DNA from: CBDDCX01 sp965226925
GTDB lineage: Bacteria; Gemmatimonadota; Gemmatimonadetes; Longimicrobiales; Gaopeijiaceae
Assembly (NCBI GenBank): GCA_965226925.1
Contig: CBDDEN010000011.1
Span: forward strand, 1,054,001-1,118,000
Length of the DNA stretch: 64,000 nucleotides
Reading direction: 5' to 3'
The notes under the pieces are model-generated. The model was not told where the DNA came from. It saw only the letters and a list, made by a program, of their open reading frames with translations, and ran no database searches. Each line of letters begins with the position of its first letter. Within the stretch, counting starts at the first letter, position 1. The position numbers were made by a program, and so were the translations under genes. Below are positions 44,429-53,896 of this stretch, one piece after another.

Positions 44429-46564
44429 ATGGCAACGAAAGAGCAGGACGTTATCACGACCTCGGAGGAGCCGGGCCTCGACCTCGACTGGTTGCTGGAC
44501 GCGTACCGAACCATGGTCACGGCTCGCCGGCTCGACGACCGTGAGATCGCCCTCAAACGGCAGAACAAGATCTTCTTCCAGATCTCCGGCGCCGGGCACG
44601 AGGCCATCCAGGTGGCGATGGCTGCGCATCTCAAGAGCGGCCACGACTGGTTCTACCTCTACTACCGTGACCGAGCCCTGGCGCTCGCCCTCGGCCAGAC
44701 TCCCCTCGACCATCTTCTCGGAGCCGTCGGGGCTCACGACGATCCGAACAGCGCGGGCCGCCAGATGCCGTCGCACTTCGGTGACATCAGGTACAACATC
44801 GCCAGCGCGTCGTCGCCCACCGGCACGCAGTTCCTCCAAGCCGTCGGAGCAGCGGAAGCGGGTATGAGGGTCGCGCAGGTGCCCGAACTCGAAGGCGAGC
44901 TCACCGGCTTTCACGAAGACGAGGTCGTGGTGGTCTCCTCCGGTGATGGAGCCACGTCCGAGGGCGAATTCTGGGAGGCTCTGAACAGCGCCTGTAATCT
45001 CAAGCTTCCCGTCGTCTTCCTGATCGAGGACAACGGGTATGCGATCTCGGTTCCGGTCGAGATCAACACCGCGGGCGGGAGCATTTCGAAGCTGGTCGCG
45101 GGCTTTCCGGACCTCTTCATCCGGGAGTGTGACGGGACCGACGTGGTCGACAGCTACCGGGCCGCGGGAGAAGCAGTGGCGTACTGTCGGTCGAGAAAGG
45201 GCCCGGCGCTTCTACACGCGCACACGATCAGGCCCTATTCCCACTCCATGTCCGACGACGAGCGGATGTATCGCCCGACGGCTGAGCGGGAGGAAGAGGC
45301 CAAACGAGACCCGCTCTTGAGGACTCGGACGCTCCTCATTAACGAACAGATCGCCTCGCCCGACGAACTCGATGAGCTCGAGGAGGAGATCCATGCTGCG
45401 GTCTCGGCAGCTGCGGATGAGGCCGAGACCCATCCCCAACCGAACCCCGACACGGTGCTGCAGCACCTGTTCTCGGAAGAAGTCGACGCCACGGGACCGG
45501 ACTTCGATACCGAGGATTCACCCGACTTCAAGGACGACCGTCATCTGACCGTCGTCGATCTCCTGAACGCCTGCATGCGGGACGAGATGGAGCGAAATCC
45601 GCGGATCGTCGTTTTCGGCCAGGACGTGGCGGACGCCTCTCGGGAGGAGATTCTGCCCGAGGTCAAGGGCAAAGGAGGCGTGTTCAAGGTCACGCATGGC
45701 CTGCAGACCCGCTTCGGGGGGGCACGGGTGTTCAACTCTCCCCTCGCGGAGGCGAGCATCGTAGGCCGAGCCATCGGGATGGCCCATCGCGGTCTCAAGC
45801 CCGTCGTCGAGATCCAGTTTCTCGACTACATCTGGCCGGCGTTCATGCAAATCCGTAATGAGCTGGCCACCATGCGCTACCGCACGGGCGGCGCCTTCTC
45901 GGCTCCGGTCGTGATCCGGGTTCCGTACGGCGGATACCTCAAGGGTGGAGGTCCGTACCACTCCCAGACCGGCGATACCCTATTCACGCATACGCCGGGC
46001 CTCAGGGTGGTCTTGCCGTCCAACGCCCTGGATGCCAACGGACTCCTGAGAACGGCGATCCGTTGCGACGATCCCGTCATCTTCCTGGAGCACAAGCACC
46101 TCTACCGGCAGGTGCACAACAAAGGCCGGTATCCAGGCGACGACTACATGATTCCGTTCGGCAAGGCGAAGGTCGTGCGTCCGGGCTCGGACCTGACGAT
46201 CGTCACGTGCGGGGCCTTGGTCAAACGCTCCATGGACGCGGCGAGAACCGCGGCGGATCTGCACGGCATCGAGTGCGAGGTCATCGACCTGCGGACCCTC
46301 GCGCCGTTCGACATGGAGTCCATCGCGGCTTCGGTGAAGAAGACGAACAAGGTACTCGTGACCCACGAGGACTCACTCTCCTGGGGGATCGGCTCGGAGA
46401 TCGCAGCCCGCGTCTCCGACGAGCTGTTTCCCTGGCTGGACGGACCGGTTCGTCGCGTCGCGTCTCTGGATACTTGGGTGGCCTATGCGCCGCAGCTCGA
46501 ACAGGTCATCCTCCCCCAGCCTCAAGACGTCCTGGACGCGATCCTGGATCTGGCGGAGTTCTAG
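44429..46564 (+). CDS. Branched-chain 2-oxoacid dehydrogenase E1, alpha and beta fused
   Basis: A 711-residue thiamine-diphosphate enzyme. Residues 1-355 are the alpha part: ISGAGHEAIQVA, RQMPSHFGD, the TPP motif GDGATSEGEFWEALN...EDNGYAIS. After a short acidic linker, residues about 365-711 are the beta part: VVFGQDVADAS, VFNSPLAEASIVGRAIG, VEIQFLDYIWPAFMQI, RVPYGGYLKGGGPYHSQ and VIDLRTLAPFD. It decarboxylates 2-oxoacids from valine, leucine and isoleucine and hands the acyl group to E2. E2 and E3 genes are not in the window. Fused E1 of this kind is known in several phyla. Confidence 0.92.
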   Translation: MATKEQDVITTSEEPGLDLDWLLDAYRTMVTARRLDDREIALKRQNKIFFQISGAGHEAIQVAMAAHLKSGHDWFYLYYRDRALALALGQTPLDHLLGAVGAHDDPNSAGRQMPSHFGDIRYNIASASSPTGTQFLQAVGAAEAGMRVAQVPELEGELTGFHEDEVVVVSSGDGATSEGEFWEALNSACNLKLPVVFLIEDNGYAISVPVEINTAGGSISKLVAGFPDLFIRECDGTDVVDSYRAAGEAVAYCRSRKGPALLHAHTIRPYSHSMSDDERMYRPTAEREEEAKRDPLLRTRTLLINEQIASPDELDELEEEIHAAVSAAADEAETHPQPNPDTVLQHLFSEEVDATGPDFDTEDSPDFKDDRHLTVVDLLNACMRDEMERNPRIVVFGQDVADASREEILPEVKGKGGVFKVTHGLQTRFGGARVFNSPLAEASIVGRAIGMAHRGLKPVVEIQFLDYIWPAFMQIRNELATMRYRTGGAFSAPVVIRVPYGGYLKGGGPYHSQTGDTLFTHTPGLRVVLPSNALDANGLLRTAIRCDDPVIFLEHKHLYRQVHNKGRYPGDDYMIPFGKAKVVRPGSDLTIVTCGALVKRSMDAARTAADLHGIECEVIDLRTLAPFDMESIAASVKKTNKVLVTHEDSLSWGIGSEIAARVSDELFPWLDGPVRRVASLDTWVAYAPQLEQVILPQPQDVLDAILDLAEF

Positions 46565-47856
46565 AAGCCGCTTCCAGCGTTTGGCCCTGACGGGGCGGAC
46601 CTCTTTCCCGCCTCGGGCAGAATCAGGCGGACCGCCCGCCGATAGAACAGGTAGTTCCAGCCCCAGTTCACCAGGACCAGCACCCGGTTGCGGAACCCGA
46701 TGAGCCAGGCCAGGTGGATGGTCAGCCACAACACCCAGGCGACGAGACCAGTGAAGGACCGGCCCCACACGTTGGCCACCGCCGCATTTCGTCCGACAAC
46801 GGCGAGCACGCCCAGGTCCCTGTAGACGAACCGTACCGGCGCCTTTCCCTCGATAATACGCGCGATGCTGCTCGCCGCGGTCCTCCCCTGCTGGAGGGCG
46901 ACCTGAGCCACCTGCGGGAGCGGTGCGCCCTCAGCCTCCAAGTAGGCCAGGTCCCCGACCACGAACACCTCCGGATGCCCCGGCACCTGAAGGGTCGGCT
47001 CGACCGGCACCCGTCCCGACCGCCCCGTCGGAAGCCCCCACCGGGTGGCCGACGGGTCGCCCTGGACACCCGCCGCCCAGACGACGGTGTGGGTCGGCAA
47101 CTCTCCGTGCGCGCTGGTGACGACCGCATCCGGTCGGACCGCGAGCACACGGGAGGCGGCACGTACGGTCACTCCACGCTTCTCAAGGCGCGTTCGCGCA
47201 TAGTCCTGTAGGCGCCGCGGCATGCCCGGAAGAAGCCGCTCTCCTCCTTCGAGGAGCGTCACGTCGACTTCCTCGCGTGAGAGCTCACGGTAGTCCTTGA
47301 GAAGCGGGCCGTAGATCAGCTCGGCCAGCGCTCCGGCATACTCCACACCCGTGTGTCCGCCTCCCACGATGGCAAACCGGAGGAGCGCGCGACGCACCGC
47401 CGGGTTCTGCGCCTGGGCCGCCCGTTCGAAGCAAGCGAGGACGTGATAGCGGAGCGGAACGGCGTCATCCATGGTGCGGAGCGGGAAGGCATGGCTCTCG
47501 GCCCCTTCGACTCCGAAGAAGTTCGGAACACTACCCGGAGCGAGGATCAGATAGTCGTATTCCAGTGAGCCACTGTCGGTCCCGATCCGCCTCGATACGA
47601 GATCGAGCGCCAAAAGCTCGGCCTTGCGGAACTCGACCAGCGGCTCCTTTCGGAAGAGACTCCGGATGGGGTAGGCGATCTCTCCCGGGCTCAGCTCGGC
47701 GGCGGCCACCTGATAGAGCAGCGGAAAGAAGGTGTGGTAGTTGTTTCGGTCGAGCACCGTGACGGGGAGCCCGAGCCGGACGAGGCGTCTGGCGGCCCAC
47801 AGCCCACCGAACCCCGCGCCCACGACCACGATGCGAGGATGTGATTGGTCTTGCAC
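46561..47856 (-). CDS. ndh: Type II NADH dehydrogenase / NAD(P)/FAD oxidoreductase
   Basis: A 431-residue flavoprotein. FAD motif VVVGAGFGGLWAARRLVRLG at the start, NNYHTFFPLLYQVA, LAPGSVPNFFGVEGAESHAF, the second dinucleotide motif VGGGHTGVEYAGALAEL, and VFVVGDLAYLEAEG near the C-terminus, then hydrophobic segments for membrane contact. It passes electrons from NADH to quinone without proton pumping. The 3' end meets the E1 gene tail to tail (4-base overlap). 59 bases separate it from the next gene upstream, whose direction is the same. Confidence 0.9.
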   Translation of the reverse strand: MQDQSHPRIVVVGAGFGGLWAARRLVRLGLPVTVLDRNNYHTFFPLLYQVAAAELSPGEIAYPIRSLFRKEPLVEFRKAELLALDLVSRRIGTDSGSLEYDYLILAPGSVPNFFGVEGAESHAFPLRTMDDAVPLRYHVLACFERAAQAQNPAVRRALLRFAIVGGGHTGVEYAGALAELIYGPLLKDYRELSREEVDVTLLEGGERLLPGMPRRLQDYARTRLEKRGVTVRAASRVLAVRPDAVVTSAHGELPTHTVVWAAGVQGDPSATRWGLPTGRSGRVPVEPTLQVPGHPEVFVVGDLAYLEAEGAPLPQVAQVALQQGRTAASSIARIIEGKAPVRFVYRDLGVLAVVGRNAAVANVWGRSFTGLVAWVLWLTIHLAWLIGFRNRVLVLVNWGWNYLFYRRAVRLILPEAGKRSAPSGPNAGSGF

Positions 47857-47915
47857 TCCGGCCGCCCGACGGTGCGCGACCCGCTCTGCTTGCTCAGCGG
47901 GCCTCTACGTGTGCC

Positions 47916-49106
47916 TCAGTACTTGGGAAAGCTGGGGTCGATCTGGTCGGCCCAGGCGAGAACGCCACCTGCCAGGTTGTCCACGCGCCGAAAGCCGCCA
48001 TTCACCAGCGTGGCGGCTGCCATCCGGCTGCGCGCCCCGGACCGGCAGTACACCACGATATCGCGCTCCACGGGCACCTCACCGATGCGATGAATCAGCT
48101 CACCGAGCGGGACACGTACTTCCTCGAACTCTTCGAGGCTCACGATATCCCACTCGTACGGCTCCCGGACGTCGAGTAACAGCGGCGGGTCGGCTCCGTC
48201 GAGTCGCTCCTTGAGCTGCAGTGGGTCGATCTCGCCGAAGGTCGGCGGTAACTCGGGCGCGTGGCCATGAACCATGTCGTTGTCCTGGGCACGGAGGCCA
48301 CAAAAGTCGTCGTAGTCGATAAGGCCCGTCTGGGTGGGTTGATCGCCGCACACCGGGCAGTCCGGATTTCGGCGTAACGCGACCTCCCTCCAACTCAGAT
48401 CCATGGCATCGAAGATGAGGAGCCGCCCGCTGAGCGACGTGCCGGTTCCGAGGACGAGCTTGACCACCTCGAGCGCCTGAAGGCAACCGATGATGCCCGG
48501 CAGGACGCCCAATACCCCGGCTTCGGCGCAGTTCGGCACGAGCCCCGGAGGGGGCGGCTCCCGAAAGAGGCAGCGATAGCAGGGTCCGTCGCCATGCCCG
48601 AAGACCGATACCTGCCCTTCCCAACGGAATATCGAGCCATAGACGTTCGGCTTGCCGAGGAGTACACACGCGTCGTTCACGAGATAGCGCGTCGGGAAGT
48701 TGTCGGTGCCGTCCACGACGATGTCGTATGGCTCCAGAATCCCCAGTGCGTTGTCGGAGTCCAAACGCACGGGATGGGCGATCACGTCCACGTGGGGATT
48801 GACGTCGGCCAGCCGGTCTCGGGCCGATGCGAGCTTGTCCCGCCCGATGTCCTTGGTGCCGTGCAGGATCTGTCGCTGGAGGTTGGAGGCGTCGACCTCG
48901 TCGAAATCCACCAGGCCCAGGGTACCGACCCCGGCGGCGGCCAGGTAGAGCGCCAAGGGCGACCCCAGACCACCCGCCCCCACCACCAGCACTCTGGCCC
49001 CCTTGAGGCGTTTCTGACCATCGAGTCCCACCTCGGGCAAGGACAAGTGGCGGGCGTACCGCGTCAGTTCGGCCGCCTCGAGATCGGGAGTACGCCGGTC
49101 GGACAC
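47916..49106 (-). CDS. moeB: MoeB/ThiF-type E1-like adenylyltransferase with C-terminal rhodanese domain
   Basis: A 396-residue protein. The adenylation domain has VVGAGGLGSPLALYLAAAGVG, DFDEVDASNLQRQILH, DGTDNFPTRYLVND and zinc cysteines CYRC and CPVC. The C-terminal rhodanese domain (about residues 290-396) has LLDVREPYEWDI and YCRSGARSRMA with its persulfide Cys. Such fusions activate a sulfur-carrier protein (MoaD, ThiS or similar) by adenylation and supply sulfur. The molybdenum hydroxylase cluster elsewhere in the window makes a role in molybdopterin synthesis attractive; thiamine or cysteine synthesis are alternatives. The upstream DUF2723 gene ends inside its start codon. Confidence 0.92.
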   Translation of the reverse strand: MSDRRTPDLEAAELTRYARHLSLPEVGLDGQKRLKGARVLVVGAGGLGSPLALYLAAAGVGTLGLVDFDEVDASNLQRQILHGTKDIGRDKLASARDRLADVNPHVDVIAHPVRLDSDNALGILEPYDIVVDGTDNFPTRYLVNDACVLLGKPNVYGSIFRWEGQVSVFGHGDGPCYRCLFREPPPPGLVPNCAEAGVLGVLPGIIGCLQALEVVKLVLGTGTSLSGRLLIFDAMDLSWREVALRRNPDCPVCGDQPTQTGLIDYDDFCGLRAQDNDMVHGHAPELPPTFGEIDPLQLKERLDGADPPLLLDVREPYEWDIVSLEEFEEVRVPLGELIHRIGEVPVERDIVVYCRSGARSRMAAATLVNGGFRRVDNLAGGVLAWADQIDPSFPKY

Positions 49107-51292
49107 TATTGCTCCGACGGGAGGAATCGCCGGCCGCCCAGAGCCGTGGTACGGAACGCGGCCGCCTCCGCCGCCAGGTCGTTCACCCGATCGGTAGGCA
49201 CCCCCGCGAGCGCCGCGGCATCGGCGAGCTGAACGAACAAGAACTGATAGTGCAGCGGTATGTTCAGCGTGCTACGATCCGGCCAAATCTCTCGATCTCG
49301 GATTCCACGGTACCGATAGACGTCGTTCACCAGCGTGAGGTTCCTCTCGATGTCGAACCACTCGGCACCCATGCGCGCGCTCCCCTGCGCCACCCCTTCC
49401 GGTGCGTCCGCCTCCAGATCGCGCATCACCAATTTCGTGGTCAGACCGTGGCGAACGCCCCAATCCCGCAGGCCGAGGTCGCCCAACAGTCCGGCCACGC
49501 TCGCGAAGTACACGGGGCGCCGTCCGATGGAGTCATGGATGAAGTTGAGCGCCAGGCGGTGGCCTCGATCCAGATAGGCCCCCGCGGGATAGGTCACGAC
49601 CACGTTGCCGAGCGGCAGGTCCAGGTCCTCGGGGATCCTGCCCGAGCCCACGGCGTCGAGCATCTCGTCGCTCGCCCCGGTGATCGACGAGTCCGGAACG
49701 GTCGTGGACGAGTACAGGCCCACCGCGAACTCGTCACTGAACGGCCGCTGTCGCTCCGGCTCCGTCATGTCGCGCAATTGCTTTGGATACCAGTCCGTAT
49801 AGAGGTACTGAATCACGATGACGCTCACGTCCTTACGAATGCCCTCGACCTCCTGAACGTACCAAAGCGGGAACGTATCGTTGTCGCCGTTGGTGAAGAG
49901 GATACCGTAGGGCTCGACGCTCATCAGGAGGTCGTAGGCCCAATCCCGGGCAGCATAGTCGCCCGAGCGGTCGGCCCAGGTCCAGTTGTACATCAAGGGG
50001 ATCAGCGCGATCAGGAAGATCGGGGCCGCCTTCTTGTATGCCGCGCCACCGCCCCAATGCTCTGAGAGCGACGCCCAGAACCCGGCCAGACCGATTCCCG
50101 CGAGGTTGCCCCACACGATGAAGCTGGCCACGAAGAAGTAGTCCCGCTCACGTACCTCGTGGGCCAATTGATCGGCCACGTTCGGGGCGAGTGAAAACCC
50201 GTACTTGAAGTTCAGATAGACGACTAACCCGAGCGTGAGGGTGGCGGTCAGCGCCAACAGATATGCGAAGATGTACCGGTCCGCCCGCCACACCACGAGA
50301 AGGCCCATGAAGCCCAAGGCCATGAACAACATCGTTGCGGGTAGACGGGCGCCCATGGGCCCCGACCCGAGATCGGCCCCCCTGGCCCACTGCCAGTCGA
50401 AGTATTGGTAGTAGTTGAGAAGCTGGTCCGGCAGCGGAGCCTGCCGCTCCGTGAGCGGGCGCTTGGCGTACTGCTCACGGCTCAGGGAGGATGCCAGCGC
50501 CTCGCAGCCTGCCCTCCCGTTGCTGTATATCGCCACCACCACATCAGAAGCGGACGCACAGACCGGATCGCCCTCGTTGATGACGGGGTCCTGTGCGGCG
50601 CGAATAGGAAGGAAGACGTTGAACGACAATCCCAGAATCACCAAGGGAACGGCGCGAACCCAGAACTTGGTGGTCAGCAACACCGCAGGCCCGGCCAAGA
50701 GCACGAAGAGGCCGAAGGCCGGCGCGGGCAGCACAGACATGAGGTGGTTCGCGGTCCCGAGCACCATGAGATAGATGGCGAGGAGCAACGCCCTCAGGCC
50801 AGCCGGTTCATCCCGCCTGTCATACCACGTCAGGAGTAGCCACGAGACGGCGGCCACTATGGCGACGCTCAGCGTATACACCTTCTCGTTCACGTTCGAC
50901 TGATTCCACACGGTGTACGCCGTGGCTCCAATCAGAGCACCGGAGGCGGCGCCCAGAATGGTCATCCATCGTTCTTCGAGCACGTCGGAGAGGATGCGAT
51001 GCCCGATCAGAAAGAAGAAGAACGTCGCGGTGGCGCTCGTGACCGCAGCCAGCAGGTTGATCCGGACGGCCACCGGCAGTCCCAGGGGCGCCAGAAGCAG
51101 ACTCCAAGTGCGGGCCACCGAAACGAAGAGCGGATTCCCGGGCGGATGGGGTATGCCCAGCAGGTGCCCCGTGGTGATGTACTCGCTGGCGTCCCACCAG
51201 CCGGTGCTGGGTGCAAGGGTCAACGCATAGAGAGCGAAGGCCGCGGCCCCTACGAGAGCACCGGCTCGATACGGCGGTCGATAGTCCGTCAT
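49106..51292 (-). CDS. DUF2723 polytopic membrane protein (probable GT-C-like)
   Basis: A 728-residue protein with about 12 hydrophobic helices and a soluble C-terminal domain. The family motif is near the N-terminus: STGWWDASEYITTGHLLGIPHPPGNPLF, seen as LAPSTGWWDASEY then GIPHPPGNPLFV. Its DxE-like acidic loop after helix 1 resembles GT-C enzymes, and the DUF2723 family is now thought to contain protein O-mannosyltransferases. NGDNDTFPLWYVQEVEGIR is another conserved block. It probably modifies exported proteins or lipids. The start is at 51292, and its stop overlaps the adenylyltransferase start. Confidence 0.88.
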   Translation of the reverse strand: MTDYRPPYRAGALVGAAAFALYALTLAPSTGWWDASEYITTGHLLGIPHPPGNPLFVSVARTWSLLLAPLGLPVAVRINLLAAVTSATATFFFFLIGHRILSDVLEERWMTILGAASGALIGATAYTVWNQSNVNEKVYTLSVAIVAAVSWLLLTWYDRRDEPAGLRALLLAIYLMVLGTANHLMSVLPAPAFGLFVLLAGPAVLLTTKFWVRAVPLVILGLSFNVFLPIRAAQDPVINEGDPVCASASDVVVAIYSNGRAGCEALASSLSREQYAKRPLTERQAPLPDQLLNYYQYFDWQWARGADLGSGPMGARLPATMLFMALGFMGLLVVWRADRYIFAYLLALTATLTLGLVVYLNFKYGFSLAPNVADQLAHEVRERDYFFVASFIVWGNLAGIGLAGFWASLSEHWGGGAAYKKAAPIFLIALIPLMYNWTWADRSGDYAARDWAYDLLMSVEPYGILFTNGDNDTFPLWYVQEVEGIRKDVSVIVIQYLYTDWYPKQLRDMTEPERQRPFSDEFAVGLYSSTTVPDSSITGASDEMLDAVGSGRIPEDLDLPLGNVVVTYPAGAYLDRGHRLALNFIHDSIGRRPVYFASVAGLLGDLGLRDWGVRHGLTTKLVMRDLEADAPEGVAQGSARMGAEWFDIERNLTLVNDVYRYRGIRDREIWPDRSTLNIPLHYQFLFVQLADAAALAGVPTDRVNDLAAEAAAFRTTALGGRRFLPSEQ

Positions 51293-51382
51293 CCACTACC
51301 CTGTGTAAGAAGCGATGCCCGCGACCGGATTCGCACGACGTTGTAGCCCATCCGTGCTCCACGGTTCCGCTTGCCGGCGCCG

Positions 51383-52654
51383 TCACGCGTCGGACGGCAA
51401 TCCTCCTCGGCCCACGCCGTCGAGAAGCTCCAGGACTCGGTCCAGGTCGGAGGGGCGGTTGTAGATGTGGGTGGACAGGCGCATCCAACCGTAGTCGTAC
51501 TCTCCGATGACGCGCGTGCGGATCTTGGCCGTGCGGCTCAAATGCGCCTGCAGAGCGAGAGAGTCCACGCCGTCCATGCGAAACGACACCATCGCAGAGG
51601 ACAACGTCTCGTCCTCCGGCGACGCGATCTCCACGCCCGGCAACGACTTGAGGCCCGCCAACAAGAGTGCGCGGAGATGCCGAACGCGGTCTTCGATCCG
51701 GTCGACGCCCAGCACACCATGGAACTCCACGGCCGCCAGAAGACCCGCGAGCCGCGACTCGTCGAACGTCCCGAAGTGGTTGAGGCGCTGCGCGCCCAGA
51801 TCCAGATCGTCCCAACCGCCCGACGCTAGAGTCGGCCACAACCGCGTGCGCCATTCGCTCGTCATGTAGAGCAGCCCCGTCCCCTGCGGCGCGAGCAGCC
51901 ACTTGTGGGGCGACGACGCGTAGAAGTCGCCTCCGAGATCCCGAAGGCGGACCCGTAGCATGCCGGGAGGGTGTGCACCGTCCACGGCGAAGACGATGGA
52001 CCGATCTCGACACTCCCGGGCAAGCTCGGAGATGGGCAGCACCGTGCCGGTCGTGAACGTCACGTGCGAAAGGGCCAGGACCCGTGTGCGGGGGGTGAGG
52101 GCGGCCAGCACGGCCTCGAGAAGCTCATGCGACGAACGGGCCGGCGTCGGTAGGGAGGCGGTGACCAGCGAGGCCCCTCGGCGAGTGCAGATCAACTCCC
52201 ACGGCTTGTATCCACCGATGTGCTCATGGTCGGTGACGACTACTTCGTCGCCCGCGCTCAACTCGAGGCCGTTCGCCACGAAATTCATGGCCTCGGTCGT
52301 GTTCCTCGGAAACACGAAGCCCTCGGGGTCGGCATCCAGGAGCGCGCCCATGGCACCCTTGAGGTCCTCCCAACGGACGCCCGGCGGATAGGTGGCGGCC
52401 ACTCGGCGGGTGTGCTCCGCGACCGCTTCCACGACCACGCTCGGCGAAGGCCCGAGCGTTCCGTTGTTCAGATAGATGCGGTCGCTGGGGATGAGGAACT
52501 GGCCGCGGACGAAATCCCAGAACTCCTCGTCGGCCGGAGATCCACCCCCCCGGAGGTCCCGACCGAGCGCGGAAACCGCGCGCGGCCACGCCAGCGCCGC
52601 AGCCCCGGCAGTCTGAAGAAAGCTCCGTCGACCTAAGGTCATCGGTCGGATCAT
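51383..52654 (-). CDS. Class V aminotransferase-fold protein with Tat-type signal
   Basis: About 423 residues. I begin at ATG 52654 (MIRPMTLGRRSFLQ), giving a twin-arginine signal RRSFLQTAGAAALAW; ATG 52642 is equally possible, and the frame to 52924 lacks coding character. The body is the isopenicillin-N-epimerase-like branch of class V aminotransferases: YLNNGTLGPSP, FPRNTTEAMNFVANGL, DHEHIGGYKPWE, VDGAHPPGM (PLP aspartate) and the lysine in SSPHKWLLAPQGTGLLY. It may act in the periplasm, which is unusual for this fold. Reaction unknown. The alpha/beta hydrolase gene diverges from it. Confidence 0.85.
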   Translation of the reverse strand: MIRPMTLGRRSFLQTAGAAALAWPRAVSALGRDLRGGGSPADEEFWDFVRGQFLIPSDRIYLNNGTLGPSPSVVVEAVAEHTRRVAATYPPGVRWEDLKGAMGALLDADPEGFVFPRNTTEAMNFVANGLELSAGDEVVVTDHEHIGGYKPWELICTRRGASLVTASLPTPARSSHELLEAVLAALTPRTRVLALSHVTFTTGTVLPISELARECRDRSIVFAVDGAHPPGMLRVRLRDLGGDFYASSPHKWLLAPQGTGLLYMTSEWRTRLWPTLASGGWDDLDLGAQRLNHFGTFDESRLAGLLAAVEFHGVLGVDRIEDRVRHLRALLLAGLKSLPGVEIASPEDETLSSAMVSFRMDGVDSLALQAHLSRTAKIRTRVIGEYDYGWMRLSTHIYNRPSDLDRVLELLDGVGRGGLPSDA

Positions 52655-52732
52655 GTTGCCCCCCCCGCGAGAGCGCAAACATGAGGGCGCGGGTGGCGGC
52701 CCCCTCTGCTCCGCTCGTAGCTTCTCGCCCCT

Positions 52733-53830
52733 ATGGGCACCCTTCGAACATTCCGCGCCGTCAAGAGTTGGCTCACACGCAAGGCGGCCACCACCGAGTA
52801 CGAGACGCTGCTGGATCGCGGCGACCGGCAGGTGCCGGCCTCCGTCATCGTGCCGCGAGGGACGAATCGGAGGCTGCCGGGGTGGATCGTCCTCCACGGC
52901 ATCACGCGGCCGGGCCGGTTCCACCCGAACCTCCTTCGCTTCGTCCGCGCCCTGGCTTCATCGGGCCTCGCGGTACTCGTCCCTCAGGTACCCGAGTGGA
53001 GAGACCTCCGTCTGGCACCCGAGGTTACGCTGCCCACGCTACGAGGCGCGCTGGAGGGGCTTCGCCGCCTGGACGCCACCGACGACGGTCCATACGGAAT
53101 CATCGGCTTCTCCTTCGGAGCCCCCCAGGTGATAATCGCGGCCTCCCACGACGACGTCGCCGCGCAGTTGGGAGGCGTGGTCGGCTTTGGGGGCTACTGC
53201 GACATGGAGCGGATGGTGCGCTTTCAGATGACCGGAGAGCACGAATGGGAAGGCGTGACGCACCGCACCCGGCCCGATCCCTACGGGAGGTGGATCATCG
53301 GCGGCAATCACCTGACGTCGATTCCGGAGTACCGAGAGGCGGAAGATGTGGCGCAAGCGCTTTGGCGGCTCGCCGTCGAGGCCGGTGAGCGGCGTATCCT
53401 GGCGTGGGATCCCTCATACGACGCATTGAAGACCGACCTCGGAAGACAGGTGGCGCCGGAGCACAGATGGTTGTTCGACTTGTTCGCGCCGGCTTCCGAT
53501 CACGAGCCCGACCTGGGTGGCGCCGAGGACATCTCCAAACGGCTCGCGGCGGCCGTCAGTGAAGCGTCCCCGCTGATGAACCCCCAGCCGTACCTGGCCC
53601 GAATCCGCAAGCCGGTCCACCTCATCCATGGGGAGGACGACCACCTCATCCCCTACACCGAAACCTTGCGGATGCAGGCGTTGTTCACGCCTGACCAGAT
53701 GGTCGACACCACGATCACGGCTTTCTTTTCCCACTCGGAACAGGAGGGGCGACTTTCGTCGCTCCGGCACGAGGTTCGGGAGGGCCTCAAACTGGCGCGG
53801 ACGCTCAATCGGATCTTGGGAATCGCCTGA
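52733..53830 (+). CDS. Alpha/beta hydrolase family protein
   Basis: A 365-residue hydrolase. The nucleophile elbow is GFSFGAPQ (Ser about residue 124), the acid is likely in LIHGEDDHLIPYTET, and the base His in AFFSHSEQ near residue 340. WIVLHGITRPGRFHPNLLRF contains the oxyanion region. No signal peptide is evident, so probably cytoplasmic. It looks like a peptidase or esterase of the dienelactone/prolyl-oligopeptidase-like group; substrate unknown. It is divergent from the class V aminotransferase gene and convergent with the HEAT-repeat gene. Confidence 0.82.
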   Translation: MGTLRTFRAVKSWLTRKAATTEYETLLDRGDRQVPASVIVPRGTNRRLPGWIVLHGITRPGRFHPNLLRFVRALASSGLAVLVPQVPEWRDLRLAPEVTLPTLRGALEGLRRLDATDDGPYGIIGFSFGAPQVIIAASHDDVAAQLGGVVGFGGYCDMERMVRFQMTGEHEWEGVTHRTRPDPYGRWIIGGNHLTSIPEYREAEDVAQALWRLAVEAGERRILAWDPSYDALKTDLGRQVAPEHRWLFDLFAPASDHEPDLGGAEDISKRLAAAVSEASPLMNPQPYLARIRKPVHLIHGEDDHLIPYTETLRMQALFTPDQMVDTTITAFFSHSEQEGRLSSLRHEVREGLKLARTLNRILGIA

Positions 53831-53896
53831 CGGTAGGAAGTCGCCGGGCAGGAGGCTCGACACCACAACCCGGGCTGGGACCCTCGGAGTGAGGCC

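Noticed and set aside
52655..52924. N-terminal extension of the class V aminotransferase
   Set aside because: The extension has no coding character and would bury the twin-arginine signal that begins at about 52642-52654.
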